In this document: piece after piece, positions 1 to 9,043 of the stretch
How the letters are laid out: each line of letters begins with the position of its first letter
Position numbering within the stretch: position 1 is the stretch's first letter
Assembly (NCBI RefSeq): GCF_018271995.1
Contig: NZ_JAGUCO010000014.1
Location: 1 to 64,000 of the forward strand
Source of the DNA: Carboxylicivirga linearis
Lineage (GTDB): Bacteria > Bacteroidota > Bacteroidia > Bacteroidales > Marinilabiliaceae
DNA length: 64,000 nucleotides
Direction: 5' to 3'
The notes under the pieces: generated by a model
What the model was told of the DNA's origin: nothing
Databases searched by the model: none
The model's input: the letters and a program-made list of their open reading frames with translations, nothing else
Made by a program: the position numbers and the translations under genes

Positions 1-11
1 TGCTCTCCCCA
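1..11 (+). tRNA. 3' end of a tRNA cut by the window edge
   Basis: The first 11 bases are identical to the last 11 bases of the tRNA-Tyr at 257-339 (TGCTCTCCCCA). They sit seven bases upstream of tRNA-Thr in the same orientation. This is what the acceptor strand and discriminator base of another tRNA would look like, possibly a second tRNA-Tyr copy. Identity cannot be fixed from 11 bases. Confidence 0.5.
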
Positions 12-17
12 CTTTCT

Positions 18-91
18 GCCGCTGTAGCTCAGCTGGCTAGAGCAGCTGATTTGTAATCAGCAGGTCGGGGGTTCGAGTCCCTCCAGCGGCT
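18..91 (+). tRNA. tRNA-Thr (anticodon TGT)
   Basis: A full cloverleaf can be drawn. The acceptor stem GCCGCTG (18-24) pairs with CAGCGGC (84-90), with discriminator T91. The D arm carries AGCTCAG. The anticodon stem GCTGA/TCAGC encloses loop TTTGTAA with anticodon TGT at 52-54. The T arm contains GGTTCGAGTCC. No CCA is encoded. It is the second member of a co-directional tRNA cluster. Confidence 0.95.
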
Positions 92-129
92 CTATTTTTT
101 TTAGAGCAGTAGAAAGTAAATTGCACAAT

Positions 130-202
130 GCGGAAGTAGCTCAGTTGATAGAGCATCAGCCTTCCAAGCTGAGGGTCGCGGGTTTGAGCCCCGTCTTCCG
201 CT
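130..202 (+). tRNA. tRNA-Gly (anticodon TCC)
   Basis: Acceptor stem GCGGAAG (130-136) pairs with CTTCCGC (195-201), with discriminator T202. The anticodon stem TCAGC/GCTGA closes loop CTTCCAA with TCC at 163-165. The T loop is GGTTTGAGCCC. It lies 38 bp after tRNA-Thr and 54 bp before tRNA-Tyr, so a single precursor transcript is likely. CCA is not encoded. Confidence 0.95.
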
Positions 203-256
203 CTTTATTCACTTGCAAATGGCAAGTCGAATGCTTCAAAAAATATTGAATACAAT

Positions 257-339
257 GGGGAGATACCAAAGTGGCCAACTGGGGCGGACTGTAACTCCGC
301 TGACTTATGTCTTCGTAGGTTCGAATCCTGCTCTCCCCA
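257..339 (+). tRNA. tRNA-Tyr (anticodon GTA)
   Basis: This is a class II tRNA with a long variable arm. Acceptor stem GGGGAGA (257-263) pairs with TCTCCCC (332-338), discriminator A339. The anticodon stem encloses loop CTGTAAC with GTA at 291-293. The extra arm lies around 303-318. A pyrimidine-rich stretch (340-350) follows and may end the cluster transcript. Confidence 0.95.
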
Positions 340-439
340 CTCTTTTCTTTTAGCATCCACTTTTCTAAAAAACAAAAACATTTTTTTTTACTTCTATCAG
401 TAGATAGGGACATTTCTATTCTTTTAATTATATCTATCC

Positions 440-484
440 AAAAAATAAATAAGGGCTATCTCCTTATATACAGAAACAGCCCTT
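440..484 (-). terminator. Rho-independent terminator of the 506-3841 gene
   Basis: AAGGGCT (451-457) pairs with AGCCCTT (478-484), and the stem can extend inward with weaker pairs. On the minus strand the stem is followed by a T-rich tract (complement of the A-run at 440-450). It sits about 20 bp past the stop codon of the minus-strand glycoside hydrolase. Confidence 0.7.
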
Positions 485-505
485 AGATATATTATTTATA
501 ACCTC

Positions 506-3500
506 TTATTCTTTAATTATTGTTTTATTAACAACAGATATTCCGTTAGAAATTATAACAAAATAGACTCCATCAGCTAATTCATCTAAATTAATTTGAA
601 TTAACTGGCTATTATTGTCGGATTTGCGATAAACCACTTGCCCAAGAACATTCTTTATAATAATCTCAGGATTATTAAATAAATCATCTGAAATTTTAAT
701 ATTTAATTCGCTTTTTACAGGGTTAGGATAAACTATTATACCGCTTATTATTTCCTCATCTATAGAATTGTCATTTATTGAACTCTTTAGAACACCTGAA
801 CAAGTAACATTGTTGAGAACCGAATTATAAACGAGATTGCTATGAGTAACATCATCAACGCAAAACCCAAAATCAATATTACTACCTTTTTTGGAATAAC
901 TAGTTTCCATTATAACAGATCCATCTGAACCAGTGACACCTGATAAAGTTTCATTTAAAGAGCCATTAAAAGTACCAGATACTGTTGCATTAGTAACAGC
1001 ATTGCCATTATTATCAACAATTCCAACTGTTGCTGTTCCTGTATATTTGCCTTTCCCTTGACTTATCAGACCAAGTGTGATACTCTCAACGTACATTGTA
1101 TTAGCTATACCTCCTGAAATAGAAACCAAATTCTGAACTTCACCTGTTGCACCATCATCATCTGTTACGGTTAGTGTTACAGTGTAATCTCCACTATTAG
1201 AATAGGTATAACTTGTTATTTGACCGACACCAGTATTACCATCACCAAAAACCCATTGGTAATTTATAATACTTCCATCACTATCAAAACTTGCTGAGGC
1301 ATCAAAATCAACAGTCAAATCATTTATAGAGAAGGAGAAATCAGCAGTAGGTGAGACATTCGACGAATTAACAGTTATATTATAAGTTACACTACTCTGC
1401 GCACCACATGATGAAGTATTTGTGGCAGTAGCTGAACAAGAACTTGTTGGGTAGATAACTTGTTCCCGCGAAGTTCCTGAAGTACCACATCCGGTCCAAC
1501 TCCATGTTCCCTCAAACGGCTGTGGTCCGAATCTGATTTCATCCCCTGCATTCACAACAACATCTGTGGTTGCATTCCACGATCCTCCATTGATCTGAAC
1601 CCATGGATCAATAATTGCAGGTTCACAATCGTTATAATAATCTTCAGTATATGCCATTGAAGACTCTTGATCCCGATAAACAATACCGGCAGGTTTCAAG
1701 GTACCATCATAATTTGTCATTCTCAGAGATTCATTACATCCATCCCATACAAAATATCGTTCCACAAACGGAGCATTTTCAAGCATCGTAATAAATTCCT
1801 GAATAACAACTGCATTTTCTTCCTCTGAAGGTTCATTACCGTCGTAGGTCCAATTGCAACCGTTATTAAATTCTGTAATCCAGATTGGGCGCCCGGTACG
1901 TTCATGAATTGCTAACAATTGATCATATAGCTGCTGAGCAGTATAATTGGCTCTGTAAAAATGCCACGCCACAAAATCAACCCTATAACCTAAGGCATCA
2001 CACTGATCCATAAAATCATATAACCACCACAATCCACCATCAGTTGTGGCCGGTGAACCTACTCGTAATCCTGAAGCCAGCATATTTGGATAATTAGCAA
2101 TCGCATCGGCAACAGTACTATATCCGTCATCCACTGAATTATCAGGCTCATTATAATAAAGAGCATGTGTACTTCCAAATTTATCAAGGAAATTGCTATA
2201 TGCATTCCAGTTTGGATTATGACGCATAGGTACAAATTCCAAATCCGGTGTCCCGTAACTTGTATTATTGTAATCATAGTAAGAACCACAGTTAAATCGA
2301 TCGGCATCATACGAACTACCTCTCCATCCTTTTTTCATCGTCCACCGCCATTGCCTGACTACAACCATTGAAACAGTATTAGATAGCCCTGTAGGCATTA
2401 GATCAATAACTACATCACTATCGTCAGCAATAAACACACGACTGCTTCCTGTTCCATCCTCATTACTGGCAAATGTGGCCATATATCCTCTTTTCAGTAC
2501 AAACGACTCAATATTATCAACCATAGCCCCTAATTCCACAGACTTATAATACTGATTAATATAAAGATCCATAGAAGAACCACTTTGATTAGAACCATCA
2601 AACACAGTTAATGCCGCATAAGTACTTGAATGAGCTATTACCATTGCTCCTTTTAAATAATTTATTATTCTAATATTGGTACCAACTACCGCATCTTCAC
2701 CATTTGCCTTAATTCTGTTTAAGTAATTAGAAATAACCTGAGCCGGACGCATATTTTCAAAATATACCCATGCATCTGGCGAAGCCAAATCAATGGCACT
2801 ATTAATCATTGGACTTGTAGCTGATGTTAGTGTAAGCTGGCCCGAACCTGTTAGTTTTATGTTTTCATCTACTAGAGAAGAATAAGTCGCAGTATAATTA
2901 TTGTAAGTCGTTAAGGTTGCTTCAAAGATATCTGAATGCACATTTGCAATAGCATACATTAAAATATCTTCATTTGTTAAAATTGCTTCTACTGAAGAGG
3001 CCCCATTATCTAACACCAGATGAGCATCATCCATTGCTGTTTGCAAATCTTCGTAAACAATTGATCCTTCCGGCACAGGTTCAGGATTTAGAAGCATAAC
3101 ATTTGCTGAATCCACCAAAAATTGCAGCTCTGTTTTATCAACCGGTAAACTGATCAATTTTATAAAATCAACTAATACTCTGGCATTAGATGTTGATCCT
3201 GATTGATAAGGTCTCATTCCTACCTGAATAATGCCAGTAGTTTGAGATACAATGCGGATAGGAACAGTATCTATTTGCCAGGCACCTAATACAGCTATTG
3301 TATGTAATCCTGAAAAAGAATTATTTCCATCATTGCCAATCCAGCCATTCAGGTTAGCAGCAATACCATTAGCTCCCATAAAAGCAGTAGCAAATTGTAT
3401 TTCATACAGACCAGGAGGCAATATTACTTCCTGATTGTAAACAAGATCACCACCCCAACCAGCAGTTAATCCTATAGCTCCCTGACCTGTTCCATTGGCA

Positions 3501-3841
3501 CCATCATAACCAGAAGATGGTATCGTTACTCCATTGAAATCACCACTCCAGCCAAATTCAAATGTAGCTGCAGCACTCCAGGCTGAAGCCGAAGTTAATG
3601 ACCATCCATCAATTGAATGTGTATTTGCAGGATCTGCTGTTGCTACAGTTTCAGTGCCTCCCACAAGGTAGTTACAATTAATATTAAATCCTGCATTGGT
3701 TAAATACAGGTCTGTTACATCATTCTGTGCAATGGTTTCAGGTTGCGCAAAACAAACAATAAGAAATAGAAAGCTAGCTAATAGCTTCAAATTTAATTCC
3801 CACATAGGAATTTTCCATCTTAAATTGGATTTTAATTTCAT
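506..3841 (-). CDS. T9SS-secreted glycoside hydrolase, Asl1/GH128-like catalytic domain with PKD domain
   Basis: A 1111-residue secreted multidomain enzyme. A hydrophobic signal segment ends near QNDV (about residue 40). The catalytic part lies around residues 490-740 and resembles the Asl1-like/GH128 glycosyl hydrolase clan. YNEPD (about 563) is the likely acid/base and ITEFNNG (about 655) the likely nucleophile. The roughly 450 residues before it are beta-rich and may bind carbohydrate. A PKD domain with the WVFGDGN signature covers about 833-910, then an Ig-like segment. A type A T9SS sorting domain occupies about 1035-1111 (YPNPV, then GVYFVII). The substrate is not certain. GH128 members cleave beta-1,3-glucan, but related GH39/GH30-type folds also fit. 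It stands alone with its own terminator and no SusCD partner. An alternative start twelve codons downstream would shorten the long n-region. Confidence 0.75.
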   Translation of the reverse strand: MKLKSNLRWKIPMWELNLKLLASFLFLIVCFAQPETIAQNDVTDLYLTNAGFNINCNYLVGGTETVATADPANTHSIDGWSLTSASAWSAAATFEFGWSGDFNGVTIPSSGYDGANGTGQGAIGLTAGWGGDLVYNQEVILPPGLYEIQFATAFMGANGIAANLNGWIGNDGNNSFSGLHTIAVLGAWQIDTVPIRIVSQTTGIIQVGMRPYQSGSTSNARVLVDFIKLISLPVDKTELQFLVDSANVMLLNPEPVPEGSIVYEDLQTAMDDAHLVLDNGASSVEAILTNEDILMYAIANVHSDIFEATLTTYNNYTATYSSLVDENIKLTGSGQLTLTSATSPMINSAIDLASPDAWVYFENMRPAQVISNYLNRIKANGEDAVVGTNIRIINYLKGAMVIAHSSTYAALTVFDGSNQSGSSMDLYINQYYKSVELGAMVDNIESFVLKRGYMATFASNEDGTGSSRVFIADDSDVVIDLMPTGLSNTVSMVVVRQWRWTMKKGWRGSSYDADRFNCGSYYDYNNTSYGTPDLEFVPMRHNPNWNAYSNFLDKFGSTHALYYNEPDNSVDDGYSTVADAIANYPNMLASGLRVGSPATTDGGLWWLYDFMDQCDALGYRVDFVAWHFYRANYTAQQLYDQLLAIHERTGRPIWITEFNNGCNWTYDGNEPSEEENAVVIQEFITMLENAPFVERYFVWDGCNESLRMTNYDGTLKPAGIVYRDQESSMAYTEDYYNDCEPAIIDPWVQINGGSWNATTDVVVNAGDEIRFGPQPFEGTWSWTGCGTSGTSREQVIYPTSSCSATATNTSSCGAQSSVTYNITVNSSNVSPTADFSFSINDLTVDFDASASFDSDGSIINYQWVFGDGNTGVGQITSYTYSNSGDYTVTLTVTDDDGATGEVQNLVSISGGIANTMYVESITLGLISQGKGKYTGTATVGIVDNNGNAVTNATVSGTFNGSLNETLSGVTGSDGSVIMETSYSKKGSNIDFGFCVDDVTHSNLVYNSVLNNVTCSGVLKSSINDNSIDEEIISGIIVYPNPVKSELNIKISDDLFNNPEIIIKNVLGQVVYRKSDNNSQLIQINLDELADGVYFVIISNGISVVNKTIIKE

Positions 3842-4160
3842 AAGACTTTTGATTTGTTAATTAATTTATAGAAGAGGCAGGGTAACCTCTTTATCAATAC
3901 TTAAGTTAAGAAATACTTTTTATAATAAACTCATTAACAAACGCATCAATCGATTTTAAAACATTCTATTTTAATTAATTTACAATTGAAAAAACAACAC
4001 ATAATAACTATTTAAAAATTTATATTAATTGTAGAATTCGTTTCGATAAGATATTTTTTAAATAATACTTTTGTATTTTTTTAATTTCTTTAGAAAATAA
4101 AATAAAAAAACCGCTGTACTATATTAGCACAACGGTCTTAGAAAGCTAAATCTAAAAAAA
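3842..4160. other. Intergenic region between two minus-strand genes
   Basis: This AT-rich spacer holds the 5' leader of the downstream minus-strand glycoside hydrolase, with a small AAGAGG/CCTCTT stem near 3872-3890, and the terminator of the upstream pectinase operon at 4104-4136. I see no convincing small ORF. No exact TAnnTTTG box was found on the minus strand; TATTTCTT near 3915-3925 is only a weak resemblance. Confidence 0.5.
4104..4136 (-). terminator. Terminator of the CE8-GH28 pectin operon
   Basis: On the minus strand ACCG plus eight further pairs (two G-U) form a hairpin that ends in CGGT and is followed by seven T residues (complement of A4104-A4110). It lies 25 bp past the GH28 stop codon. 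Confidence 0.85.
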
Positions 4161-5879
4161 CTATCTTAAAATTAATTGATCTTTATTTACAGTATCGTCA
4201 ACCTTTGTAACCGATTTTACTTCCATACCCACTTTTTTATTAATGCTTATCTCGCTGGTTAATGTTCCCATAATACTAATGGCTTCCACATCGCTTTTAG
4301 TAAACTCAAAACCATTAATATCAATAGATTTTCCATTATAGATGGACAAGGAGGCCCCCTGTTCAGCTACTACTTTAACATTTTCAAATAACATACCCTC
4401 AGCATCAACAATGGCAATTCCCTTATTTCCTCGTAAAACAGCATTCTTCAGATGCACATTCTTCAAATTCATTTCGGGTAATCCCATAAAAAATGCCGCA
4501 TTACCAAAGCCATTGGCCGTAATGTTTTCCATAAATACATTTTTAAATGAAGGCGTTTCTTCTGATACTGGAACAATCTCTGGTTGATCTTCTTTCTTAA
4601 CTTTTTTGTTTTCATCATCGGGTATGGGCGACATACCGCCATAAAACAAGTTGAAACGAATGGGTTCTGCCGGTATATCAATCATATCGATATTGGATAT
4701 ATACACATTTTCAACTACTCCTCCTCTCCCACGTGTACTTTTAAAACGCAAGCCTATATCGGTGCCCATAAATACACAGTCGGAGACATGAATATTTTTA
4801 ACACCTCCCGACATCTCACTACCCACAACAAAACCTCCATGCCCATGGTACACCACATTGTTTTTGATAATTACATTTTGAGTTGGTATTCCCCTGTCTC
4901 GTCCGTCTTTGTCCTTACCCGATTTGATACAAATTGCATCATCTCCTACATCAAAGCTATTATTATAAATCAAGACATTTTTGCATGACTCCAAATCCAA
5001 TCCGTCACCATTTTGCGAGTACCAAGGATTACGTACATTTAAATTTCGGATTATTACATCTTCACTCATTAAAGGATGAAGATTCCAGGCTGGTGAATTC
5101 TGAAAGGTAGGACCATCAAACAGTACTTTCTTGCAATTTACCACACTTACCAGTACTGGTCTTAAAAAATCGCGAACTGCCTCGTATTCCTCCTTCGTAT
5201 CAAATTTAGTAACATTAAAATTATCACGCGAATCACCTGCTTTTGATTTAGCTGAAGGATACCAAATACTGCCATCATCACTCAATACTCCACCCGATTT
5301 CAACAATCCATTCCACTGATTAGCCGTCATCTTGCTCCTTTTAACCGGCCTCCAGGCATCACCGTTACCATCAAAAGTTCCACCTCCTGTAAACGCAATA
5401 TTTTCAACATCTTTAGCGTAAACAGGCGACATGCACCGATACGTATTCAAACCTTCAAAACTGGTTTCTACCAAAGGATAATCATCAAAATTACGACTAA
5501 AGCGTATGACTGCTCCCTCCTCTACATGCAAATTAATATTGCTCTTCAATACAATAGGACCAGTGACAAAAATACCTCGAGGCACTATTACTTTACCTCC
5601 GCCCTTACCCGCAACTGCATAAATTGCATCAAAAAAGGCCTTTGAATTATCCGTATAACCATCCGACACTGCCCCAAAATCAAGGATACTAACTGAGTAA
5701 TCAGGAAATGTTGCTTCTTTAACTCTGGGCATTTCAAATTCCAGATTGCCATAAATGTCCAATTCCTTACAGACTTCATTATTTTCTTCGGCATTGCAAC
5801 ACCCCGTAATACTCACTGCTAATAAACCTGTTGCAAGTAACAGATATTGAATTCTCAACAGTAACTTATAAGATTTCAT
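4161..5879 (-). CDS. Polygalacturonase-type glycoside hydrolase family 28, lipoprotein
   Basis: GH28 enzymes hydrolyse alpha-1,4-galacturonosyl bonds in pectin on a right-handed parallel beta-helix. The GH28 signature runs in order: NGDGLDLES (about residue 291), VGDDAICIKSG (about 311), GHGG (about 345) and RFKSTRGRGG (about 378). These supply the three catalytic aspartates, the histidine and the substrate-binding arginine/lysine. The length of 572 residues is typical of Bacteroidota GH28. The N-terminus has a hydrophobic segment ending in ITGCC, a lipobox, so the protein is probably membrane anchored in the periplasm or at the surface. The gene starts 10 bp after the CE8 pectin methylesterase stop, so the two form an operon. 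De-esterification by the neighbour would expose galacturonate for this enzyme. Whether it acts exo or endo cannot be told. Confidence 0.92.
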   Translation of the reverse strand: MKSYKLLLRIQYLLLATGLLAVSITGCCNAEENNEVCKELDIYGNLEFEMPRVKEATFPDYSVSILDFGAVSDGYTDNSKAFFDAIYAVAGKGGGKVIVPRGIFVTGPIVLKSNINLHVEEGAVIRFSRNFDDYPLVETSFEGLNTYRCMSPVYAKDVENIAFTGGGTFDGNGDAWRPVKRSKMTANQWNGLLKSGGVLSDDGSIWYPSAKSKAGDSRDNFNVTKFDTKEEYEAVRDFLRPVLVSVVNCKKVLFDGPTFQNSPAWNLHPLMSEDVIIRNLNVRNPWYSQNGDGLDLESCKNVLIYNNSFDVGDDAICIKSGKDKDGRDRGIPTQNVIIKNNVVYHGHGGFVVGSEMSGGVKNIHVSDCVFMGTDIGLRFKSTRGRGGVVENVYISNIDMIDIPAEPIRFNLFYGGMSPIPDDENKKVKKEDQPEIVPVSEETPSFKNVFMENITANGFGNAAFFMGLPEMNLKNVHLKNAVLRGNKGIAIVDAEGMLFENVKVVAEQGASLSIYNGKSIDINGFEFTKSDVEAISIMGTLTSEISINKKVGMEVKSVTKVDDTVNKDQLILR

Positions 5880-5889
5880 ATTATTAGTT

Positions 5890-6927
5890 TTATTTTACAT
5901 CCTCTAGTTGTGAGAGATAGTTCCAATTATCAGCCCCTTTTAAAATATTATCTAAAGAATACTTTTCCATATCCATCTCTGATAATTGATGCGACCACTC
6001 AACTCTGTTATTAGTATTTGAACCCGGACCTATGGAGCTATACTCAGCATAAAATGCAGTCTTCTCTTTCTCTTCGCTTCCCCAATTATGCCATCCTTCT
6101 GGTTTTATGTGTTTATCTAAATAGCAGTTGATAAAAACGGTTTTAGCATAAGGACGCCAAGGTCTTCCTAAATAAAAGCTCTCTTCAGAACCGTCTCCCA
6201 ATATCTTACAATCCAGAAATACAAAGCCATATTCCTGTTCTTCAATAGTAGATGCAGCCGTAACATATCCCTTTTCTTTACAAAAGATCTCACAATTGTC
6301 GAAAACAGCAATCGACCAACCAAAGATAAAATCCACGGTTCCTTCTATATAACAGTTTTTATAATACTGACGACTTCCTTTTCCATGCGGATACAGAGTA
6401 TCTTGATTACCCAGAAAACGACAATTATCAAATATCACCCTGTCACCATCAATGCGAACCGCAACAGCTTGCCCTACCGGTCCGGCAGAATTCTTAAAAG
6501 TTATATTTCGGGCAGTAAAATCGTTACCAAACACAAAAAATCCTGATGAACCAGTTGTTCCCATCTCTTCACCAAACGAATTCTTTTTTGAAGCATAATC
6601 GTCGTAAGTAATGATGGTTTTTTTGTTGTCTTCACCAATAAAGGACACATTATTTTTTGAAGCAGGTAGAACTAGCTTCTCTTTATAAACACCATTTTTT
6701 ATAAAAATAGTAGTGCACTTTTTCCTAAAGTCAGGAACAGCATTAATGGCATCCTGCACCTTAATAAAATCTCCACTGCCATCAGTAGCCACAACAAAAT
6801 CGAATTGATTAGCACATCCAAAAACGGATTTAGCAGAAATGAAAAGTAAGAATACCAAAACTGCTCGAATCTGAATTGTTTTAAAAGTGAATTCTCCTTG
6901 TTGAAGGTATGTAAAGTTGTTATCCAT
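5890..6927 (-). CDS. Pectin methylesterase, carbohydrate esterase family 8
   Basis: CE8 enzymes remove methyl esters from homogalacturonan. All signature motifs are present: GQAVAVR (about residue 154), NQDTLY (about 174) carrying one catalytic Asp, VDFIFGWS (about 197) carrying the second, and YLGRPWRPY (about 254) with the substrate-binding Arg/Trp. The start at 6927 is chosen because the in-frame codon further upstream (6966) is TTG and the first ATG is here. From this start the protein has 345 residues, with a long n-region and a hydrophobic stretch ending in SVFGC, a probable lipobox. It is the first gene of the pectin operon with GH28, divergent from a TPR/AraC regulator. A one-mismatch promoter box (CATATTTG on the minus strand, 6983-6990) lies about 55 bp upstream of this ATG. 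Confidence 0.9.
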   Translation of the reverse strand: MDNNFTYLQQGEFTFKTIQIRAVLVFLLFISAKSVFGCANQFDFVVATDGSGDFIKVQDAINAVPDFRKKCTTIFIKNGVYKEKLVLPASKNNVSFIGEDNKKTIITYDDYASKKNSFGEEMGTTGSSGFFVFGNDFTARNITFKNSAGPVGQAVAVRIDGDRVIFDNCRFLGNQDTLYPHGKGSRQYYKNCYIEGTVDFIFGWSIAVFDNCEIFCKEKGYVTAASTIEEQEYGFVFLDCKILGDGSEESFYLGRPWRPYAKTVFINCYLDKHIKPEGWHNWGSEEKEKTAFYAEYSSIGPGSNTNNRVEWSHQLSEMDMEKYSLDNILKGADNWNYLSQLEDVK

Positions 6928-7118
6928 ATTTTTCAAAGTCGGGAAATCTAATTTAAATATGGGCAAAAATCATCTATACTTCCAAATATGCCTTTTTACG
7001 CTTTTACTCTGTATATCTTCACTTTAAGTATTTTTAGATAAAATTTTCCACCTCTTTTAGTTAATTTACCCCCTATAATTCTTTGCTAAATTGAACATTT
7101 ACTATTCATCCTTAAGAG

Positions 7119-7143
7119 TTATCAAACTAAAAGAAACTGATAA
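7119..7143. promoter_or_regulatory. Inverted repeat in the CE8/regulator divergent region
   Basis: TTATCA (7119-7124) and TGATAA (7138-7143) are perfect inverted arms separated by 13 bp. They lie midway in the 329-bp divergent region 6928-7256 between the pectin operon and the TPR/AraC regulator. This is a candidate operator for that regulator, but the arms are short and AT-rich, so chance is possible. Confidence 0.3.
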
Positions 7144-7212
7144 TAAGATCTGAAGTGTAATTTTTTCATTATTCAATATCACAAATCTGATGCAAAAGAA
7201 AAATTCATTCTC

Positions 7213-7252
7213 TTGACAAGTCAACCACATTATCATATAATGGTTATCTTTG
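7213..7252 (+). promoter_or_regulatory. Promoter of the TPR/AraC regulator: TTGACA-N17-TATAAT plus a TATCTTTG box
   Basis: TTGACA (7213-7218), a 17-bp spacer and TATAAT (7236-7241) match the Escherichia coli sigma-70 consensus exactly. Four bases further on, TATCTTTG (7245-7252) matches the Bacteroidota -7 box TAnnTTTG. The ATG at 7257 follows so closely that the mRNA would be leaderless or nearly so. TATAAT lies inside a near-palindrome (CATTAT-CAT-ATAATG, 7228-7242), and TTGAC-AA-GTCAA (7213-7224) is also palindromic, which would suit autoregulation. Confidence 0.55.
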
Positions 7253-7256
7253 CGAT

Positions 7257-8873
7257 ATGCGTCAACTTGTACTTTTTTCACTTCTTTTATTAGGGACTTT
7301 AATTTCTAAAGCACAACCTGATTCCTCGAACGAACATAGTATCAAACAGAAACTTATTAACAAAGCTGATTCTGCATTGAATGTTTCTGACACAGCTTTG
7401 GCAAAAGCTAGCTATTCATCTGTTTTAAACAGCTATAAAAATGGGTTAACAATAGATGAAGGCAACCTTTGTGGCTATGCTGCATTAAAATTAAGTAAGA
7501 TCTATTTTGGTGAAGGCAACTACAACTTATCATTAGATGCATCTATCAAGGGCATAAAAATTATTGAGTCCACCGATTATAATGCTGATTTGCTTTCAAA
7601 CCTATATTTAAATGCCGGCAATATATACTCTGTATTTGAAGATCATGAAAAAGGATTTATCTACTATAATGAAGGCTTAGAATATGTAAGACAGACTAAG
7701 AATGTAGAGTTGGAATCGTTCTTTTTAAATAATCTCACAGCCATGTGTTGTTATACAAAAGATATACCTCAGGCAAAGGTTTATAACAATATGGCAAAGG
7801 AGCTTCCTTTGAAAGACACCATAAAACAACTCTATTATTACTCGTTAAACAATGGTTTTATTACTCTGGCTGAAGATAAGTTACAACAAGCTATTCTTCA
7901 TTATAAAACATCTATCGAGTATGCCCTAAAACCTGGAATGAGCCCTAAATTTTTAGCTGCATCATATTCTGAGATTTACAAAATTTACGAAGAAACTAAC
8001 GAACTGGATTCGGCCATTTATTACCTTGAGAAATACAGAGTATTATCGGAAAAAGAGCAATATACTTACATGCAGGTTGACAGTTACAAAACCCTGTCGC
8101 GCCTGTATAACAAAACCAACCAGCGAGATAAAGCCCTTTCATATCAGGAAAAATATGTACTTCTGGCTGATTCAATGATGAATAATCGCGAATTCAATCG
8201 AATCAGAAGCAAACAATCAGCATATGAAAAAGACAAAAGCAATAGTTATATTAACGAACTTACAACAACTATATCTGAGCAAAAACTCATATTAACTATC
8301 ATCATTTCATTTTTAATTATACTAATTACTTTATCTGTTCTGTTATTAATACAAAAAAGAAAACTACAAGGCGCTTATCACGATATATTTGAACGCAACA
8401 AAGAATTAATCAATATTGAAGAAAAGTACCTTAAAGCCAATAAGATAATTCTGGGACTTAAAGAACATGGCAGAGATATTGAAGATCAGAACAAAACAAC
8501 CGGATTAAAAGAAGAACAAAGAAACGCATTGCTCCATAAGATTAATCACATAATGGAAACCTCTTCTTATTACTGCAATCCCGATTTTAGTTTGGCTGAA
8601 TTGGCTAATCTGGTTCAATCCAACACCAAATATGTGTCGCAAATAATTAATGAGACCTACAATGTTAATTTCCGGACATTTATCAACGAATACCGCATTA
8701 AGCTTTCGCGAAAACGATTAATCGACACCCAAAATTACGGAAATTATACTATCAAAGCCATTGCCGAAAGTGTAGGATTTAAATCGCAATCAAACTTTAT
8801 ACTATCATTCAAAAAAACAACCGGAATTACTCCTTCCCTTTATCAGAATATGGCACAAAAGGAAAAAAAGTAA
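7257..8873 (+). CDS. Membrane TPR protein with C-terminal AraC-type DNA-binding domain
   Basis: A 538-residue one-component regulator. A signal peptide (ending near SKAQ, about residue 20) is followed by tetratricopeptide-like helical repeats (about 30-330) that would lie in the periplasm. A transmembrane helix (about 343-366), a short coiled region and an AraC/XylS helix-turn-helix pair (about 445-535; SLAELANLVQSN then IKAIAESVGFKSQSNF) follow in the cytoplasm. This layout is common in Bacteroidota and couples an outside signal to transcription without a kinase. Divergence from the GH28/CE8 operon suggests that it controls pectin use, an inference from position. The ATG at 7257 is needed to keep the signal peptide, so the transcript is probably leaderless. 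Confidence 0.85.
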   Translation: MRQLVLFSLLLLGTLISKAQPDSSNEHSIKQKLINKADSALNVSDTALAKASYSSVLNSYKNGLTIDEGNLCGYAALKLSKIYFGEGNYNLSLDASIKGIKIIESTDYNADLLSNLYLNAGNIYSVFEDHEKGFIYYNEGLEYVRQTKNVELESFFLNNLTAMCCYTKDIPQAKVYNNMAKELPLKDTIKQLYYYSLNNGFITLAEDKLQQAILHYKTSIEYALKPGMSPKFLAASYSEIYKIYEETNELDSAIYYLEKYRVLSEKEQYTYMQVDSYKTLSRLYNKTNQRDKALSYQEKYVLLADSMMNNREFNRIRSKQSAYEKDKSNSYINELTTTISEQKLILTIIISFLIILITLSVLLLIQKRKLQGAYHDIFERNKELINIEEKYLKANKIILGLKEHGRDIEDQNKTTGLKEEQRNALLHKINHIMETSSYYCNPDFSLAELANLVQSNTKYVSQIINETYNVNFRTFINEYRIKLSRKRLIDTQNYGNYTIKAIAESVGFKSQSNFILSFKKTTGITPSLYQNMAQKEKK

Positions 8874-9043
8874 TAAACCATAACCCACACCCCCCTATTT
8901 TAATTGTTTTGTTTCACCGATTCAAGAATCAGAAACGATTATTTTTTTATAAAAGTCAGGCACCCTCTATTTTCGCATAAATCTATTTCTGAGTTAAATA
9001 CCGAATTAATCCACCTAATTACACAATTAAACATCAAAAAATT

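Noticed and set aside
156-413. 85-codon minus-strand ORF over the tRNA cluster
   Set aside because: It runs antisense through two tRNA genes and is a chance frame.
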